Positions 20,549 through 32,466 are shown, numbered from the stretch's first letter. The stretch is 64,000 nucleotides of DNA from Serratia quinivorans (GCF_946227985.1 NZ_CAMKGL010000003.1:296473-360472); one strand, 5' to 3'. Translations and numbers: made by a program. Notes: a model not told the origin generated them from the letters alone.

Positions 20549-20560
20549 GGGAGGATGAGA
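20549..20560 (+). promoter_or_regulatory. Probable MalT box, malK side
   Basis: GGGAGGATGAGA resembles the MalT recognition element (core GGATGA). A further G/A-rich near-match GGGGGAGGAGA lies just left at 20537-20547. The identical 12-mer recurs at 20708-20719, and both lie between the divergent mal operons. Confidence 0.6.
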
Positions 20561-20665
20561 GAACGACCGCGGCGGTGAGAAGTTCAACGCTTAAGACAAA
20601 TCTGTGATCTGCCTGGCAAAAATCGTCCCCCTATTTTGTGTCTGACGCCACAGAATAGAGAGCAA

Positions 20666-20681
20666 TGTTAACTGGATCACA
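20666..20681 (+). promoter_or_regulatory. Probable CRP site in the mal divergent region
   Basis: TGTTA-ACTGGA-TCACA matches the CRP consensus TGTGA-N6-TCACA with one mismatch. A half-site TGTGA is at 20603-20607. E. coli has several CRP sites between malE and malK, so the context fits. Confidence 0.65.
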
Positions 20682-20707
20682 CTACGCAGGCGTGGGGCGT
20701 AGAGAGG

Positions 20708-20719
20708 GGGAGGATGAGA
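20708..20719 (+). promoter_or_regulatory. Probable MalT box, malE side
   Basis: GGGAGGATGAGA, an exact copy of the element at 20549, preceded by further G. It lies 80 bases upstream of the malE start, where a MalT site next to the malE -35 region would be expected. Confidence 0.6.
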
Positions 20720-20798
20720 ATGTGTCGCTTTGTGACCCACTATTACCGCGAAACCTCTCTCCTTGATTTACGTGCCCATAAAAAAGAAGGATTGGATT

Positions 20799-21992
20799 AT
20801 GACTCGCAGCTTTACCACCGCCCGCACACTGGTGCTTTCGGCTCTGACCACCCTGGTGCTTTCTTCTTCCGCCTTCGCCAAGATCGAGGAAGGGAAACTG
20901 GTTATCTGGATCAACGGCGATAAAGGCTATAACGGCCTGGCCGAGGTCGGCAAAAAATTTGAGAAAGACACCGGTATCAAAGTCACCATCGAGCACCCGG
21001 ACAAACTGGAAGAGAAATACCCGCAGGTTGCCGCCACCGGCGACGGCCCGGATATTATCTTCTGGGCCCATGACCGCTTTGGCGGCTACGCGCAGTCGGG
21101 CCTGCTGGCCGAGATCCATCCTTCCAAAGCCTTCCAGGACAAACTGTTCCCCTTCACCTGGGACGCAGTGCGCTACGACGGCAAGCTGATTGGCTACCCG
21201 ATCGCGGTGGAAGCGCTGTCGCTGATTTATAACAAAGACCTGATCAAACAGGCGCCAAAAACCTGGGAAGAAATCCCGGCGCTGGACAAAGAGCTGCGCG
21301 CCAATGGCAAGAGCGCCATCATGTGGAACCTGCAAGAACCCTACTTCACCTGGCCGATTATCGCTGCCGACGGGGGTTATGCCTTCAAGTATGAGAACGG
21401 CAAGTACAACATCAAGGACGTGGGCGTCGCCAATGCCGGCTCGCAGGCAGGCCTGCAGTTCATCGTCGATCTGGTGAAAAACAAACACATCAATGCCGAT
21501 ACCGATTATTCGATTGCCGAAGCCGCGTTCAACAAAGGCCAGACCGCTATGACCATCAATGGCCCATGGGCCTGGTCAAACATCGAACAAAGCAAAATCA
21601 ACTACGGCGTGACCCTGCTGCCGACCTTTAAAGGTAAGCCTTCCAAACCTTTCGTCGGCGTACTGACCGCCGGCATCAACGCCGCCAGTCCGAACAAAGA
21701 ACTGGCGACCGAATTCCTGGAAAACTACCTGCTGACCAACGAAGGGCTGGCGGACGTCAACAAGGACAAACCGCTGGGCGCAGTGGCACTGAAGTCTTAT
21801 CAGGAACAACTGGCGAAAGATCCGAAGATTGCCGCCACCATGGAGAACTCACAGAACGGCGAAATCATGCCTAACATCCCGCAGATGAGCGCTTTCTGGT
21901 ACGCCGAACGCAGTGCGGTGATCAACGCCGTCAGCGGCCGCCAGACGGTGAAAGCCGCGCTGGATGACGTACAGACCCGTATCACCAAGTAA
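20799..21992 (+). CDS. malE: Maltose/maltodextrin-binding protein MalE
   Basis: Periplasmic binding protein of the MalEFGK2 importer and a chemotaxis ligand carrier. The 397-residue product has a signal peptide ending SSSAFA at about residue 27. The mature start [20 protein letters not shown] is identical to E. coli MBP, and the ligand-binding residues in [20 protein letters not shown] and [17 protein letters not shown] are conserved. The ATG at 20799 has AAGGA upstream; the frame extends 12 codons further without family support. An ERIC-like element lies between malE and malF. Confidence 0.98.
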   Translation: MTRSFTTARTLVLSALTTLVLSSSAFAKIEEGKLVIWINGDKGYNGLAEVGKKFEKDTGIKVTIEHPDKLEEKYPQVAATGDGPDIIFWAHDRFGGYAQSGLLAEIHPSKAFQDKLFPFTWDAVRYDGKLIGYPIAVEALSLIYNKDLIKQAPKTWEEIPALDKELRANGKSAIMWNLQEPYFTWPIIAADGGYAFKYENGKYNIKDVGVANAGSQAGLQFIVDLVKNKHINADTDYSIAEAAFNKGQTAMTINGPWAWSNIEQSKINYGVTLLPTFKGKPSKPFVGVLTAGINAASPNKELATEFLENYLLTNEGLADVNKDKPLGAVALKSYQEQLAKDPKIAATMENSQNGEIMPNIPQMSAFWYAERSAVINAVSGRQTVKAALDDVQTRITK

Positions 21993-22032
21993 CACACTAT
22001 GTTGTGCGGGGTTTAACCTCCCCAAAATAATT

Positions 22033-22127
22033 GGAGCGACACCGCGGCGGCAAGTACGTACATCTCCGGGAGCATAGATAACTATGTGACCGGGGTGAGC
22101 GAACGCAGCTAACAGAGGTGTCGCTTC
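22033..22127. repeat. Diverged ERIC-like palindromic element between malE and malF
   Basis: The ends AGCGACACC (22035-22043) and GGTGTCGCT (22117-22125) are perfect inverted repeats. The core CTCCGGGAGCATAGATAACT, followed by ATGTGACCGGGGTGAGCG, aligns with the ERIC centre. In E. coli this intergenic region holds REP sequences that protect malE mRNA; this element occupies the same place. Confidence 0.75.
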
Positions 22128-22181
22128 AAGTAAGGAAGGGGGAAAAGCACCCCGCTGTGGATTTACAGAAAGGAACGCCCT

Positions 22182-23759
22182 ATGCAATTAGCTCACGCCG
22201 GTTCACCTGCGCGCAAAAAGTCGAAGTGGTGGCAGAGTGACATACTGAAATGGCTGGTTATCGGCCTGTTCAGCCTGGTTACCTGCTATCTGATTGTGTT
22301 GATGTATGCACAGGGTGAATACCTGTTTGCCATTCTGACGCTGATCTTGGTCAGCGCAGGACTTTACGTCTTCGCCAACCGTCGTGCCTACGCCTGGCGC
22401 TACGTTTACCCTGGCATCGCCGGCATGGGGCTATTTGTCCTGTTTCCGCTGATTTGCACCATCGCCATCGCCTTTACCAACTACAGCAGCACCAATCAGC
22501 TCACCTTTGAGCGCGCCCAGTCGGTGCTGATGCAGCGTCAGTTCCAGACCGGCAAGACCTTTACCTTCGGCCTGTATCCGGCGGAAAACCAACGCTGGCT
22601 TCTGCAGCTAACCCACCCGGACAGCGGCCAGCAACTGATTTCCCAACCTTTCAGCTTTGATGCCAACGCACCACAAACGCTGAAGCTGGTCGAAGAAAGC
22701 GCCGAACCGGCAGGCGAACGCGCTACGCTGCGAGTGATCACTCAAAACCGTCAGGCACTGAGCCAATTGGTGGCGCAATTACCCGATGGCGGCGAGTTGC
22801 GCATGAGTTCCCTGCGCCAGTTTTCCGGCACCAGCCCGCTTTACGCACTGGATAAGGCCAGCAATGCGCTGACCGACCAACAAACCCATATTCAATACCG
22901 ACCCAACCCGGAGATTGGCTTCTATCAGGCGGTGAACGCCGACGGCAACTGGGCCAAAGAAACGCTAAGCCCGGGCTACACCGTCACCATTGGCGGGAAA
23001 AACTTCCTGCGTGTGTTGCAGGACGAAGGTATCAAGAAGCCCTTCGTGTCGATCTTCATCTGGACCATCGTGTTCTCGGTGATGACCGTGATCCTCACCG
23101 TAGCGGTCGGCATGGTGCTGGCCTGCGTGGTGCAGTGGGAAGCGCTGAAAGGCAAGGCTGTCTATCGCGTGATGCTGATATTGCCCTACGCGGTGCCGTC
23201 GTTTATTTCGATTCTGATTTTCAAGGGGTTGTTCAACCAAAGCTTCGGTGAAATCAACATGATGCTCAGCCATCTGTTCGGTATCAAACCGGCCTGGTTC
23301 AGCGACCCTGTCACCGCCAAAAGCATGATTTTGATCGTCAATACCTGGCTGGGTTATCCCTACATGATGATCCTGTGCATGGGGCTGCTGAAAGCCATCC
23401 CGGACGACCTGTACGAGGCTTCGGCGATGGACGGCGCTACCCCGATGCAGAACTTTTTCCGCATCACTCTGCCGCTGCTGATTAAACCGCTGACGCCACT
23501 GATGATCGCCAGTTTTGCCTTCAACTTTAATAACTTCGTGCTGATCCAACTGTTGACCAACGGCGGGCCGGACATGATCGGCACCACCACGCCGGCCGGT
23601 TATACCGACCTGTTGGTCAGCTACACCTACCGCATCGCCTTCGAGGGCGGCGGCGGACAGGACTTCGGGCTGGCGGCGGCAATTGCCACGCTGATCTTCC
23701 TGCTGGTAGGCGCTCTGGCGATCCTGAATCTGAAAGCCAGCAAGATGAACTTCGACTAG
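22182..23759 (+). CDS. malF: Maltose/maltodextrin ABC transporter permease MalF
   Basis: Inner-membrane permease subunit. Its 525 residues include eight transmembrane segments and the large periplasmic P2 domain (about residues 90-275) between the third and fourth, as in E. coli MalF (514). The EAA loop that docks on MalK is seen in [20 protein letters not shown] near residue 410. AAAGGAACGCCCT precedes the ATG. It is followed by malG after 11 bases. Confidence 0.97.
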   Translation: MQLAHAGSPARKKSKWWQSDILKWLVIGLFSLVTCYLIVLMYAQGEYLFAILTLILVSAGLYVFANRRAYAWRYVYPGIAGMGLFVLFPLICTIAIAFTNYSSTNQLTFERAQSVLMQRQFQTGKTFTFGLYPAENQRWLLQLTHPDSGQQLISQPFSFDANAPQTLKLVEESAEPAGERATLRVITQNRQALSQLVAQLPDGGELRMSSLRQFSGTSPLYALDKASNALTDQQTHIQYRPNPEIGFYQAVNADGNWAKETLSPGYTVTIGGKNFLRVLQDEGIKKPFVSIFIWTIVFSVMTVILTVAVGMVLACVVQWEALKGKAVYRVMLILPYAVPSFISILIFKGLFNQSFGEINMMLSHLFGIKPAWFSDPVTAKSMILIVNTWLGYPYMMILCMGLLKAIPDDLYEASAMDGATPMQNFFRITLPLLIKPLTPLMIASFAFNFNNFVLIQLLTNGGPDMIGTTTPAGYTDLLVSYTYRIAFEGGGGQDFGLAAAIATLIFLLVGALAILNLKASKMNFD

Positions 23760-23770
23760 GGAGAAAAATA

Positions 23771-24661
23771 ATGGCTATGGTCCAACCCAAATCCCAGCGT
23801 CTGCGTCTGTGGATAACCCATGCTCTGATGCTGTGCTTTATCGCCCTGATCATGTTCCCGCTGCTGATGGTAGTCACTATCTCGCTGCGGTCTGGCAACT
23901 TCGCCACCGGCAGCCTGATACCGGAACAAATTTCCTGGGATCACTGGCGGTTGGCGCTCGGCATGAGCGTGACACACGCCGATGGCAGCGTCACCCCGCC
24001 GCCGTTCCCGGTCCTGCTGTGGTTGTGGAACTCAATCAAGATCGCGGTGATCACCGCCATTGGCATCGTCACGCTGTCTACCACCTGCGCCTATGCTTTT
24101 GCCCGCATGCGTTTTCGCGGTAAAAGCACGCTGCTGAAAAGCATGCTGATTTTCCAGATGTTCCCGGCGGTATTGTCACTGGTGGCGCTGTATGCCCTGT
24201 TCGATCGCCTGGGCCAATACATTCCGTTTATCGGCCTGAACACCCACGGCGGGGTAATTTTCGCCTATATGGGCGGCATCGCGCTGCACGTCTGGACCAT
24301 CAAGGGTTATTTCGAAACCATCGATAACTCTCTGGAGGAGGCGGCGGCACTGGACGGGGCCAGCCCGTGGCAGGCTTTCCGTTTGGTACTGTTGCCGCTG
24401 TCGGTACCGATTCTGGCGGTAGTGTTTATTCTGTCGTTCATCGCTGCCATCACCGAAGTGCCGGTGGCCTCACTGCTGTTGCGCGACGTCAACAGCTATA
24501 CGCTGGCGGTTGGGATGCAGCAATATTTGAACCCGCAGAACTATTTGTGGGGTGACTTTGCCGCTGCGGCGGTGCTGTCAGCAATTCCGATTACCGCCGT
24601 CTTTCTGCTGGCACAGCGCTGGCTGGTCGGTGGCCTGACGGCCGGCGGGGTGAAAGGTTAG
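23771..24661 (+). CDS. malG: Maltose/maltodextrin ABC transporter permease MalG
   Basis: Second permease subunit of MalFGK2, six transmembrane segments, 296 residues exactly as in E. coli. The EAA motif [20 protein letters not shown] lies near residues 190-210, and the C-terminal tail reaching into the pore ends [12 protein letters not shown], the conserved family end. GGGAGAAAAATA precedes the ATG. It is the last gene of malEFG; an ERIC element and a terminator follow. Confidence 0.97.
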   Translation: MAMVQPKSQRLRLWITHALMLCFIALIMFPLLMVVTISLRSGNFATGSLIPEQISWDHWRLALGMSVTHADGSVTPPPFPVLLWLWNSIKIAVITAIGIVTLSTTCAYAFARMRFRGKSTLLKSMLIFQMFPAVLSLVALYALFDRLGQYIPFIGLNTHGGVIFAYMGGIALHVWTIKGYFETIDNSLEEAAALDGASPWQAFRLVLLPLSVPILAVVFILSFIAAITEVPVASLLLRDVNSYTLAVGMQQYLNPQNYLWGDFAAAAVLSAIPITAVFLLAQRWLVGGLTAGGVKG

Positions 24662-24706
24662 TTTTGTGCCACTGCTATACGCTTGAAGTACTTCGTTCTA
24701 TTTCTT

Positions 24707-24830
24707 TACCCTATGAATTTCAAGTTACAGCTAGGCGACCAGCTCGCCCATCCTCAGGCGCTTACTTTAGTAAGTAACTGGGGTGGGCGAGTGCAGTTAA
24801 CAACGCTTGTAGCTTGAAAGGCGACGGGTA
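24707..24830. repeat. ERIC element downstream of malG
   Basis: A 124-base palindrome from TACCCTATGAATTTCAAG to TTGAAAGGCGACGGGTA with the core GTAAGTAACTGGGGTGGGCG. It is homologous over its length to the reverse complement of the element at 9423-9549. Confidence 0.9.
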
Positions 24831-24848
24831 ATCTATACCTGTGTCTTC

Positions 24849-24874
24849 GGCGGCCCCTACAGGCCGCCATTTTT
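24849..24874 (+). terminator. Intrinsic terminator of malEFG
   Basis: GGCGGCC (24849-24855) pairs with GGCCGCC (24862-24868) with a six-base loop, then A and TTTTT. It lies just before the end of psiE on the other strand. Confidence 0.85.
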
Positions 24875-24881
24875 ATGTCAT

Positions 24882-25289
24882 TTACTCTCGTTTTAAACGG
24901 TCGGTATTAGCCAGATAAAGCGTCACCACCAGCAACAATATCGCGGCAGAATAAATTAACGTATCTATTGGGTTTTCATGATCCACTATGATCAAACGAA
25001 TAATCGCGGTAATGCCGATATAAATAAAGTAACGCAGTGGGAAGTGATAACCCGATTCAAAATACTTCACAATCAAAGCGATAAACTCAAAGTAGAGAAA
25101 GTAAATCACTATCCCTTCAATCAGCAAATAGGACGTCGATTCCTCGTTGTTGACAAATAAGACTTTCGCCAAATGAATGGTTTCTTTCACCAAAAAGACG
25201 ATCAGGATCGCTGCCAGCAGCAACAGTCCCACGTTCAATACCCGTTGCAACCCTTTGGCGATCATCACCGAGCGGGAGGTTTTTGCCAT
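24882..25289 (-). CDS. psiE: Phosphate-starvation-inducible membrane protein PsiE
   Basis: Inner-membrane protein of 135 residues (E. coli 136) with four hydrophobic segments and the conserved block [20 protein letters not shown]. Function is unknown; induced by phosphate limitation in E. coli. GGGGAATATTT precedes the ATG. It sits next to malG in E. coli as well, so the order is ancestral. Confidence 0.94.
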   Translation of the reverse strand: MAKTSRSVMIAKGLQRVLNVGLLLLAAILIVFLVKETIHLAKVLFVNNEESTSYLLIEGIVIYFLYFEFIALIVKYFESGYHFPLRYFIYIGITAIIRLIIVDHENPIDTLIYSAAILLLVVTLYLANTDRLKRE

Positions 25290-25510
25290 AAATATTCCCC
25301 ATCAATACCACTGTAGTTATTCGCGCATCCTAACATAGGCATTATCTTAAAATTCATTACCCTGAGGAAACCACTTTAAACTCAATTTAATTCAATTAGT
25401 TACACTAGGATATTTCTGAGTTATATATTTGTAGCAAATTGAAATGTCCACTATGATGGGTCATAGATCTTTACATAAAACAAACAACTCGAATTAACAA
25501 GGGAATATTT
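25290..25510. other. AT-rich divergent promoter region psiE / wzi-family gene
   Basis: The 221 bases are AT-richer than both flanks and must carry promoters for both genes. A clear Pho box or other operator was not recognised. AAGGGAATATTT before 25511 gives the ribosome-binding site of the right-hand gene. Confidence 0.5.
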
Positions 25511-26944
25511 ATGCGCGCTAAACTTAACGGACTGGTCGCCGCTGGCCTGTTTACCTGTGCATTGAGTGGCCATGCCAGCGGATTGGTAACCCCTGATAAT
25601 GACCTGCGTAATGACCTCGCCTGGCTGTCCGACCGTGGCGTCATCAACGTCAGCCTGTCCACCTGGCCACTGAGTCAGGAAGAAATCAGCTCCGTAATTT
25701 CACAGGCCAAACCGGTAACCAATACCGAGAAAAACGTTCTCGACCGCGTTCAACGCCGCGTCGGTGACTTAAAGGCCAATATTCGCGTCAGCGGTTATGC
25801 AGCCACCGACAAACCGGGCACGCCGCAGGGCTTCGGCCAGAACCAATATGCGGACCAAAGCCTGACTATCGGTGCCGGTGCCAACGGCGAGTTCTGGGAC
25901 GTGCGCGTTCAGGGGTCGGTCGAAGGCGATCAACGCGTCAGCGACGGCTCCAAATTCAACCTGAACGGCTCCTATGGTGCAGTAAAAGTCTGGAACCAGT
26001 GGCTGTCCTTCGGTGAGGTATCCCAATGGTGGGGACCGGGCTATGACGGCAGCCTGATCCGTTCCGACGCCGCACGCCCGGTTGCCGGTTTTATGCTGCA
26101 GCGTGCCGACCAATCGCCGTTTGAAACCCCTTGGCTGTCGTGGATTGGCCGCTGGCAGTACCAGCTGACCGCCGGTCAATTGTCGCAATACACTGCCGTG
26201 CCCAATACCAAATTGTTCGGTGGTCGTTTTACCATGATGCCGACCAACTTCCTCGAGCTGGGCGCTTCACGCGTCATGATGTGGGGGGGAGATGGCCGTC
26301 CGCAGTCCTGGAGTTCGTTCTGGAACGGTGTGACCGGCAACGACAACACTGGTGATGTGAAAAACGATCCGGGCAACCAGCTTGGCGGGTTTGACTTCAA
26401 GCTGAAAATGCAGCCGCTGATTGGCCTGCCAGTCAGCTTCTACGGCCAAATCACCGGTGAAGATGAAGCCGGCATGTTGCCGTCGCACAATGCCTATCTT
26501 TTAGGTCTGGAAGGCCACCCGGAATGGGGCTCAACCACTATCAACTGGCATATCGAAGGCTCTGATACCCGGTCAAACGGCAATACTGATAACGTAATGT
26601 ATAACCATTATGTCTATAAAGGCGGTTATTATCAGCAGGGGTATCCGCTGGGCCACGCAATGGGCGGTGACGGCCAAATGCTGTCCGGCCGTGTAGAACT
26701 GGTGCTGGATGACGGCCAACGCTGGAGCACCCGTTTGGTCTATGCCAAAGTGAATCCAAAAAATCAAACCATCAACCAGGCATTCCCGAAATCCGACACG
26801 CTGAAAGGCATTCAACTGGGCTGGGGTTACACCCTTCCTGCCCAGGTCAAGTTCGATACCAGCCTGTGGTACACCGATAACAACGCCAGCACCGCCGATG
26901 ACGTGGGCGCAGGCATCAGTTTCGAAGTGCCAGTCAATCTGTAG
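25511..26944 (+). CDS. Capsule assembly Wzi-family outer-membrane protein
   Basis: Product of 477 residues with an N-terminal signal peptide (MRAKLNGLVAAGLFTCALSG, cleavage after HAS). The ~70-residue N-terminal region includes TPDNDLRNDLAWLSDRGVIN, typical of Wzi. A long beta-rich barrel follows (FGEVSQWWGPGYDGSLIRSD, GASRVMMWGGDGRP) and the C-terminus is aromatic/hydrophobic, FEVPVNL. Wzi-family proteins anchor capsular polysaccharide at the outer membrane or bind related glycans. No capsule genes lie nearby, so its partner polysaccharide is unknown. E. coli has the yjbEFGH exopolysaccharide operon in this map position. Confidence 0.85.
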   Translation: MRAKLNGLVAAGLFTCALSGHASGLVTPDNDLRNDLAWLSDRGVINVSLSTWPLSQEEISSVISQAKPVTNTEKNVLDRVQRRVGDLKANIRVSGYAATDKPGTPQGFGQNQYADQSLTIGAGANGEFWDVRVQGSVEGDQRVSDGSKFNLNGSYGAVKVWNQWLSFGEVSQWWGPGYDGSLIRSDAARPVAGFMLQRADQSPFETPWLSWIGRWQYQLTAGQLSQYTAVPNTKLFGGRFTMMPTNFLELGASRVMMWGGDGRPQSWSSFWNGVTGNDNTGDVKNDPGNQLGGFDFKLKMQPLIGLPVSFYGQITGEDEAGMLPSHNAYLLGLEGHPEWGSTTINWHIEGSDTRSNGNTDNVMYNHYVYKGGYYQQGYPLGHAMGGDGQMLSGRVELVLDDGQRWSTRLVYAKVNPKNQTINQAFPKSDTLKGIQLGWGYTLPAQVKFDTSLWYTDNNASTADDVGAGISFEVPVNL

Positions 26945-26956
26945 TCATTCAGATGT

Positions 26957-26984
26957 AAAAAAACCCGCCAAGGCGGGTTTTTTA
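26957..26984. terminator. Bidirectional terminator between the wzi-family gene and pgi
   Basis: AAACCCGCC (26961-26969), two bases, GGCGGGTTT (26972-26980), with A-run before and T-run after. It serves both convergent genes. Confidence 0.9.
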
Positions 26985-27006
26985 TTGGCATCAAATCACG
27001 TCGTGC

Positions 27007-28925
<1,919 letters not shown>

Positions 28926-30734
28926 ATGGAATTATCTGCCCCGTTGATGTTGGTGGTTATTGGATTGAGTTCGCTGCTGGCGCAGTGGCTGGCCTGGCTG
29001 TTACGCCTGCCGGCGATCCTGCCGCTGCTGGTGTTTGGCGTGGTGCTGGGCCCGCTGGTACATCTGGTCCAGCCGGACGCGCTGTTTGGCGATTTGCTGT
29101 TCCCACTGGTTTCGCTGTCGGTCGCCATTATTCTGTTCGAAGGCGCGCTGACGCTGCGGGTCGAGGAAATACGTGGCCTGGGTGGCGTGGTACGCAACCT
29201 GGTGACCATCGGCATGCTGATGACCTTCCTGGTGATTGGCGTGGGCTGCTGGTGGCTGCTGGACTTTCCCCCCGAATTGGCGGCGCTGATCGGCGCAGTA
29301 ACGGTGGTCACCGGCCCAACGGTGATCGCCCCGCTGATGCGGGTGGTGCGGCCCAACGCCAATATCAACCAGGTGTTGCGCTGGGAAGGGATCGTGATCG
29401 ACCCGGTCGGCGCTATCTTCACCCTGCTGGTGTTTGAATTTATCGTACTGAAGCAGCATTCAGAGTCTTACACCCACCTGTTCTACACCCTGGGCATTAC
29501 CGCCGCCGTCGGCCTGGTGGCCGGTGCACTGTTCGGTTACCTGCTGGGTTTGGCGCTGCGCCGTGTTTGGCTCCCCCGCTACCTGCAAAACCTGGCGGTG
29601 CTGGCAATTATGCTCACCGCTTTTGGTCTGTCCAACGCCATTGCCGACGAGTCCGGCCTGCTGACCGTCACGGTGATGGGGATCTGGTTGGCCAATATGC
29701 GCGATGTCGATACCAGCGACATTCTGGCATTTAAAGAAGAACTGTCGGCGATCCTGATTTCGGCGCTGTTTATCATTTTGGCGGCGCGGCTTGATATCCA
29801 GGCGTTGTGGGATATGGGCTGGCCGCTACTGGGCCTGCTGCTGGTGGTGCAGTTTATTGCAAGGCCGCTGTGTATTGCCGTGTCGACCTGGCGCTCCTCT
29901 CTGCACTGGCGCGATCGGCTGCTGCTGTGCTGGATTTCGCCACGCGGTATCGTTGCTGCGGCGGTCAGTTCGCTGTTCGCCCTGACCTTGCAACGCAGCG
30001 GTTATCCAGGAGCCGATCGCCTGGTGACCGTGGTGTTCGCCGTGATCATCGGAACCGTGGTGCTGCAAAGCCTGACCAGCAGCATGATGGCGCGCTGGTT
30101 ACGGGTACAGCAGCAAAAACCGCGCGGCGTGCTGATTGTCGGCGCCAACAGCGTGGCACGCATGCTGGCGCAGGCGTTGATAAAAATGAATATCCCGGTG
30201 ATCGTCACCGACAGCAGTTGGGAGTATTACCGCCAGGCGCGTATGGACGGCATCCCCGCCTATTATGGGCATGCTTACTCCGAACATGCCGAGAACTACC
30301 TCGATCTCAGCGATACCGCACAGGTGCTGGCCCTGTCGCCCAATCGCCATCAGAATGCGCTGGCGGTCTATCACTTTGGCCATATTTTTGGTGACGGGCA
30401 GGTGTTCGCCATCCGTTCCGGTGCCCCGCTGAAAGGTCGCGGCAACAGTGGCGAAAGCTCGCGCTTTCGTCGGCATGAGGTTTTATTTAATCAAGAAGCC
30501 ACCTATGGTCGCTTAAGCAGTCTGATCGCACAGGGTGCGGCCATCAAGGCCACCAAGCTAAACGAGAACTTTGGCTGGCTGGAATATCTTGAGAAACATC
30601 AGGGTGTTATTCCGCTATTCAGTCAACGGGAGGACGGCACTTTGCAGCCGATCGGTACCGGTTTCGTCCCGGCGATGCCCTGTACGCTGATTGCACTGGT
30701 ACAAGATGAAAATCCCTCAACGTCCGGACGTTGA
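28926..30734 (+). CDS. CPA1-type sodium/proton antiporter with C-terminal nucleotide-binding (RCK/TrkA-N) domain
   Basis: Product of 602 residues. Residues ~1-395 carry about 12 transmembrane segments with the CPA hallmarks GPTVIAPLM, WEGIVIDPVGAIFTLLVFEF (the paired D region) and CWISPRGIVAAAVSSLFALT. From ~400 a Rossmann-type domain begins at RGVLIVGANSVARMLAQALI, followed by VIVTDSSWEYYRQARMDGIP, as in NAD-regulated ion channels and transporters. This architecture suggests nucleotide-gated cation/proton exchange at the inner membrane. The ion specificity cannot be read from the sequence. The lysC promoter overlaps its stop codon. Confidence 0.88.
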   Translation: MELSAPLMLVVIGLSSLLAQWLAWLLRLPAILPLLVFGVVLGPLVHLVQPDALFGDLLFPLVSLSVAIILFEGALTLRVEEIRGLGGVVRNLVTIGMLMTFLVIGVGCWWLLDFPPELAALIGAVTVVTGPTVIAPLMRVVRPNANINQVLRWEGIVIDPVGAIFTLLVFEFIVLKQHSESYTHLFYTLGITAAVGLVAGALFGYLLGLALRRVWLPRYLQNLAVLAIMLTAFGLSNAIADESGLLTVTVMGIWLANMRDVDTSDILAFKEELSAILISALFIILAARLDIQALWDMGWPLLGLLLVVQFIARPLCIAVSTWRSSLHWRDRLLLCWISPRGIVAAAVSSLFALTLQRSGYPGADRLVTVVFAVIIGTVVLQSLTSSMMARWLRVQQQKPRGVLIVGANSVARMLAQALIKMNIPVIVTDSSWEYYRQARMDGIPAYYGHAYSEHAENYLDLSDTAQVLALSPNRHQNALAVYHFGHIFGDGQVFAIRSGAPLKGRGNSGESSRFRRHEVLFNQEATYGRLSSLIAQGAAIKATKLNENFGWLEYLEKHQGVIPLFSQREDGTLQPIGTGFVPAMPCTLIALVQDENPSTSGR

Positions 30735-30759
30735 CAGCAGCGCGATTACCGGCTATTCC
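30731..30759 (+). promoter_or_regulatory. Probable lysC promoter
   Basis: TTGACA (30731-30736), 17 bases, then TATTCC (30754-30759). The -35 is perfect and the -10 moderate. The -35 contains the TGA stop of the upstream antiporter gene. Transcription from it would start just before the hairpin at 30770-30790 that precedes the lysine riboswitch. Confidence 0.6.
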
Positions 30760-30790
30760 TAACAGCCTACTTGCGCACCCGGTGCGCAAG

Positions 30791-30976
30791 CCAGAAGAGG
30801 TGCGTCGCCCAGGTAGAGTGTCAGAGGAGCCGTTGTCCAATGACGGCGCTTGAGGGGGAGCGACGCCGAGGTAAGGTGATGTGCGGCATTCATCGTATCG
30901 ACTACAGGGGCTGAATCCCCTGAGTTGTCACCAGGGATTGTCCGTAGGGGCAATCAGCAAGGTGGGGCGCTTCTGG
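30791..30976 (+). promoter_or_regulatory. Lysine riboswitch (L box) of lysC
   Basis: The 186-base aptamer starts with CCAGAAGAGGTGCGTCGCCC and closes with CTTCTGG, the two strands of helix P1. Inner landmarks match the E. coli lysC leader: GAGGGGGAGCGACGCCGAGG, CTACAGGGGCTGAATCCCCT and GAGTTGTCACCAG. A perfect nine-base hairpin (CTTGCGCAC/GTGCGCAAG, 30770-30790) sits just before it. Downstream, CTCCCTTGTG can pair with CACGAGG at the lysC ribosome-binding site, so translation-level control is likely, with no obvious terminator. Confidence 0.95.
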
Positions 30977-31089
30977 GTGTATCGTAGCGTTAACCTCTAC
31001 GTCTGCCCCCTGCTTATCGCTCCTCCCTTGTGCCAAGGCTATGAAAAAAGCGCTCTCTGAAGAGAGCCACCCTGACACGAGGTTTTTAC

Positions 31090-32457
31090 ATGAACCAAGC
31101 AGCACCCCAGAATTCCACCGTTGTCGCCAAATTCGGCGGCACCAGCGTTGCCGACTATGAAGCCATGAACCGCAGCGCCGACGTCGTACTCGCCAATCCG
31201 GACGTACGCCTGGTGGTCTTGTCCGCTTCTGCGGGCGTCACCAACCTGTTGGTGGCTCTGGCCGAAGGCAGTGATGCCGAAAAACGCCATTTCCAGCTCG
31301 ATGAAATCCGTCGCATCCAATACGCTATCCTTGATCGTCTCGACAATCCGGCGGTTGTCCGCGAAGAAATCGACCGCATGCTGGAAAACATCGCCATGCT
31401 GTCCGAAGCGGCATCTCTGGCAAATTCGGCGGCATTGACCGACGAACTGGTCAGCCATGGCGAACTGATGTCTACCCTGCTGTTTGTGGAGATCCTGCGC
31501 GCTCGCCAGGTGCAGGCGGAATGGTTTGACGTACGTAAAGTAATGCACACCGATGACCATTTCGGGCGTGCCACGCCAGACAGCGCAGCGCTGAGCCAAT
31601 TAGCCCAATCGCTGCTCAAACCGCGCCTGCAAGAAGCGCTGGTAGTCACCCAGGGCTTTATCGGCAGCGAGCCGAAAGGCCGTACCACCACGCTGGGCCG
31701 TGGCGGCAGCGATTACACCGCTGCGCTGCTCGGTGAAGCGCTGAGCGTCAGCCGGGTGGATATCTGGACCGACGTGCCGGGCATCTACACCACCGATCCG
31801 CGCGTGGTTCCGGCGGCGAAACGCATTGATAGAATTACTTTCGAAGAAGCGGCAGAAATGGCGACCTTCGGTGCGAAAGTATTGCACCCGGCGACCCTGT
31901 TGCCGGCCGTGCGCTGCGATATTCCGGTGTTTGTCGGCTCAAGCAAGGATCCGGCCGCCGGGGGAACCCTGGTGTGTAATACCACCGAGAATCCGCCGCT
32001 GTTCCGCGCACTGGCACTGCGTCGCAAGCAAACCCTGCTGACACTGCACAGCCTCAACATGTTGCACGCACGCGGTTTCCTGGCCGAAGTGTTCAACACT
32101 CTGGCGCGCCATAATGTCTCGGTGGATCTGATCACCACTTCCGAAGTCAGTATCGCGCTGACCATGGACACTACCGGCTCTACCAACACCGGTGGCAGCC
32201 CGCTAACCACCTCGTTGCTGACCGACCTGTCATCACTGTGCCGGGTGGAAGTGGAAGAAAATCTGGCGTTGGTGGCGTTGATTGGCAACAAACTTTCTCA
32301 GGCCTGCGGCGTAGGCAAGGAAGTGTTTGGCGTGCTCGACCCGTTCAATATCCGCATGATTTGCTACGGCGCCAGCAGCTATAACCTGTGCTTCCTGGTA
32401 CCGGGCAACGACGCGGAACAAGTGGTACGTACCCTGCACCACAATCTGTTCGAATAA
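31090..32457 (+). CDS. lysC: Lysine-sensitive aspartokinase III
   Basis: Phosphorylates aspartate, the first step towards lysine, threonine and methionine. The 455-residue product begins with the kinase signature VAKFGGTSVADYEAM. It carries RGGSDYTAALLGEAL at the active site and two C-terminal ACT domains from about residue 310 for lysine feedback (LNMLHARGFLAEVF, VALIGNKLSQACG). Length matches E. coli LysC (449). It is controlled by the lysine riboswitch upstream; GACACGAGGTTTTTAC precedes the ATG. Confidence 0.97.
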   Translation: MNQAAPQNSTVVAKFGGTSVADYEAMNRSADVVLANPDVRLVVLSASAGVTNLLVALAEGSDAEKRHFQLDEIRRIQYAILDRLDNPAVVREEIDRMLENIAMLSEAASLANSAALTDELVSHGELMSTLLFVEILRARQVQAEWFDVRKVMHTDDHFGRATPDSAALSQLAQSLLKPRLQEALVVTQGFIGSEPKGRTTTLGRGGSDYTAALLGEALSVSRVDIWTDVPGIYTTDPRVVPAAKRIDRITFEEAAEMATFGAKVLHPATLLPAVRCDIPVFVGSSKDPAAGGTLVCNTTENPPLFRALALRRKQTLLTLHSLNMLHARGFLAEVFNTLARHNVSVDLITTSEVSIALTMDTTGSTNTGGSPLTTSLLTDLSSLCRVEVEENLALVALIGNKLSQACGVGKEVFGVLDPFNIRMICYGASSYNLCFLVPGNDAEQVVRTLHHNLFE

Positions 32458-32466
32458 TTCTAAAAA

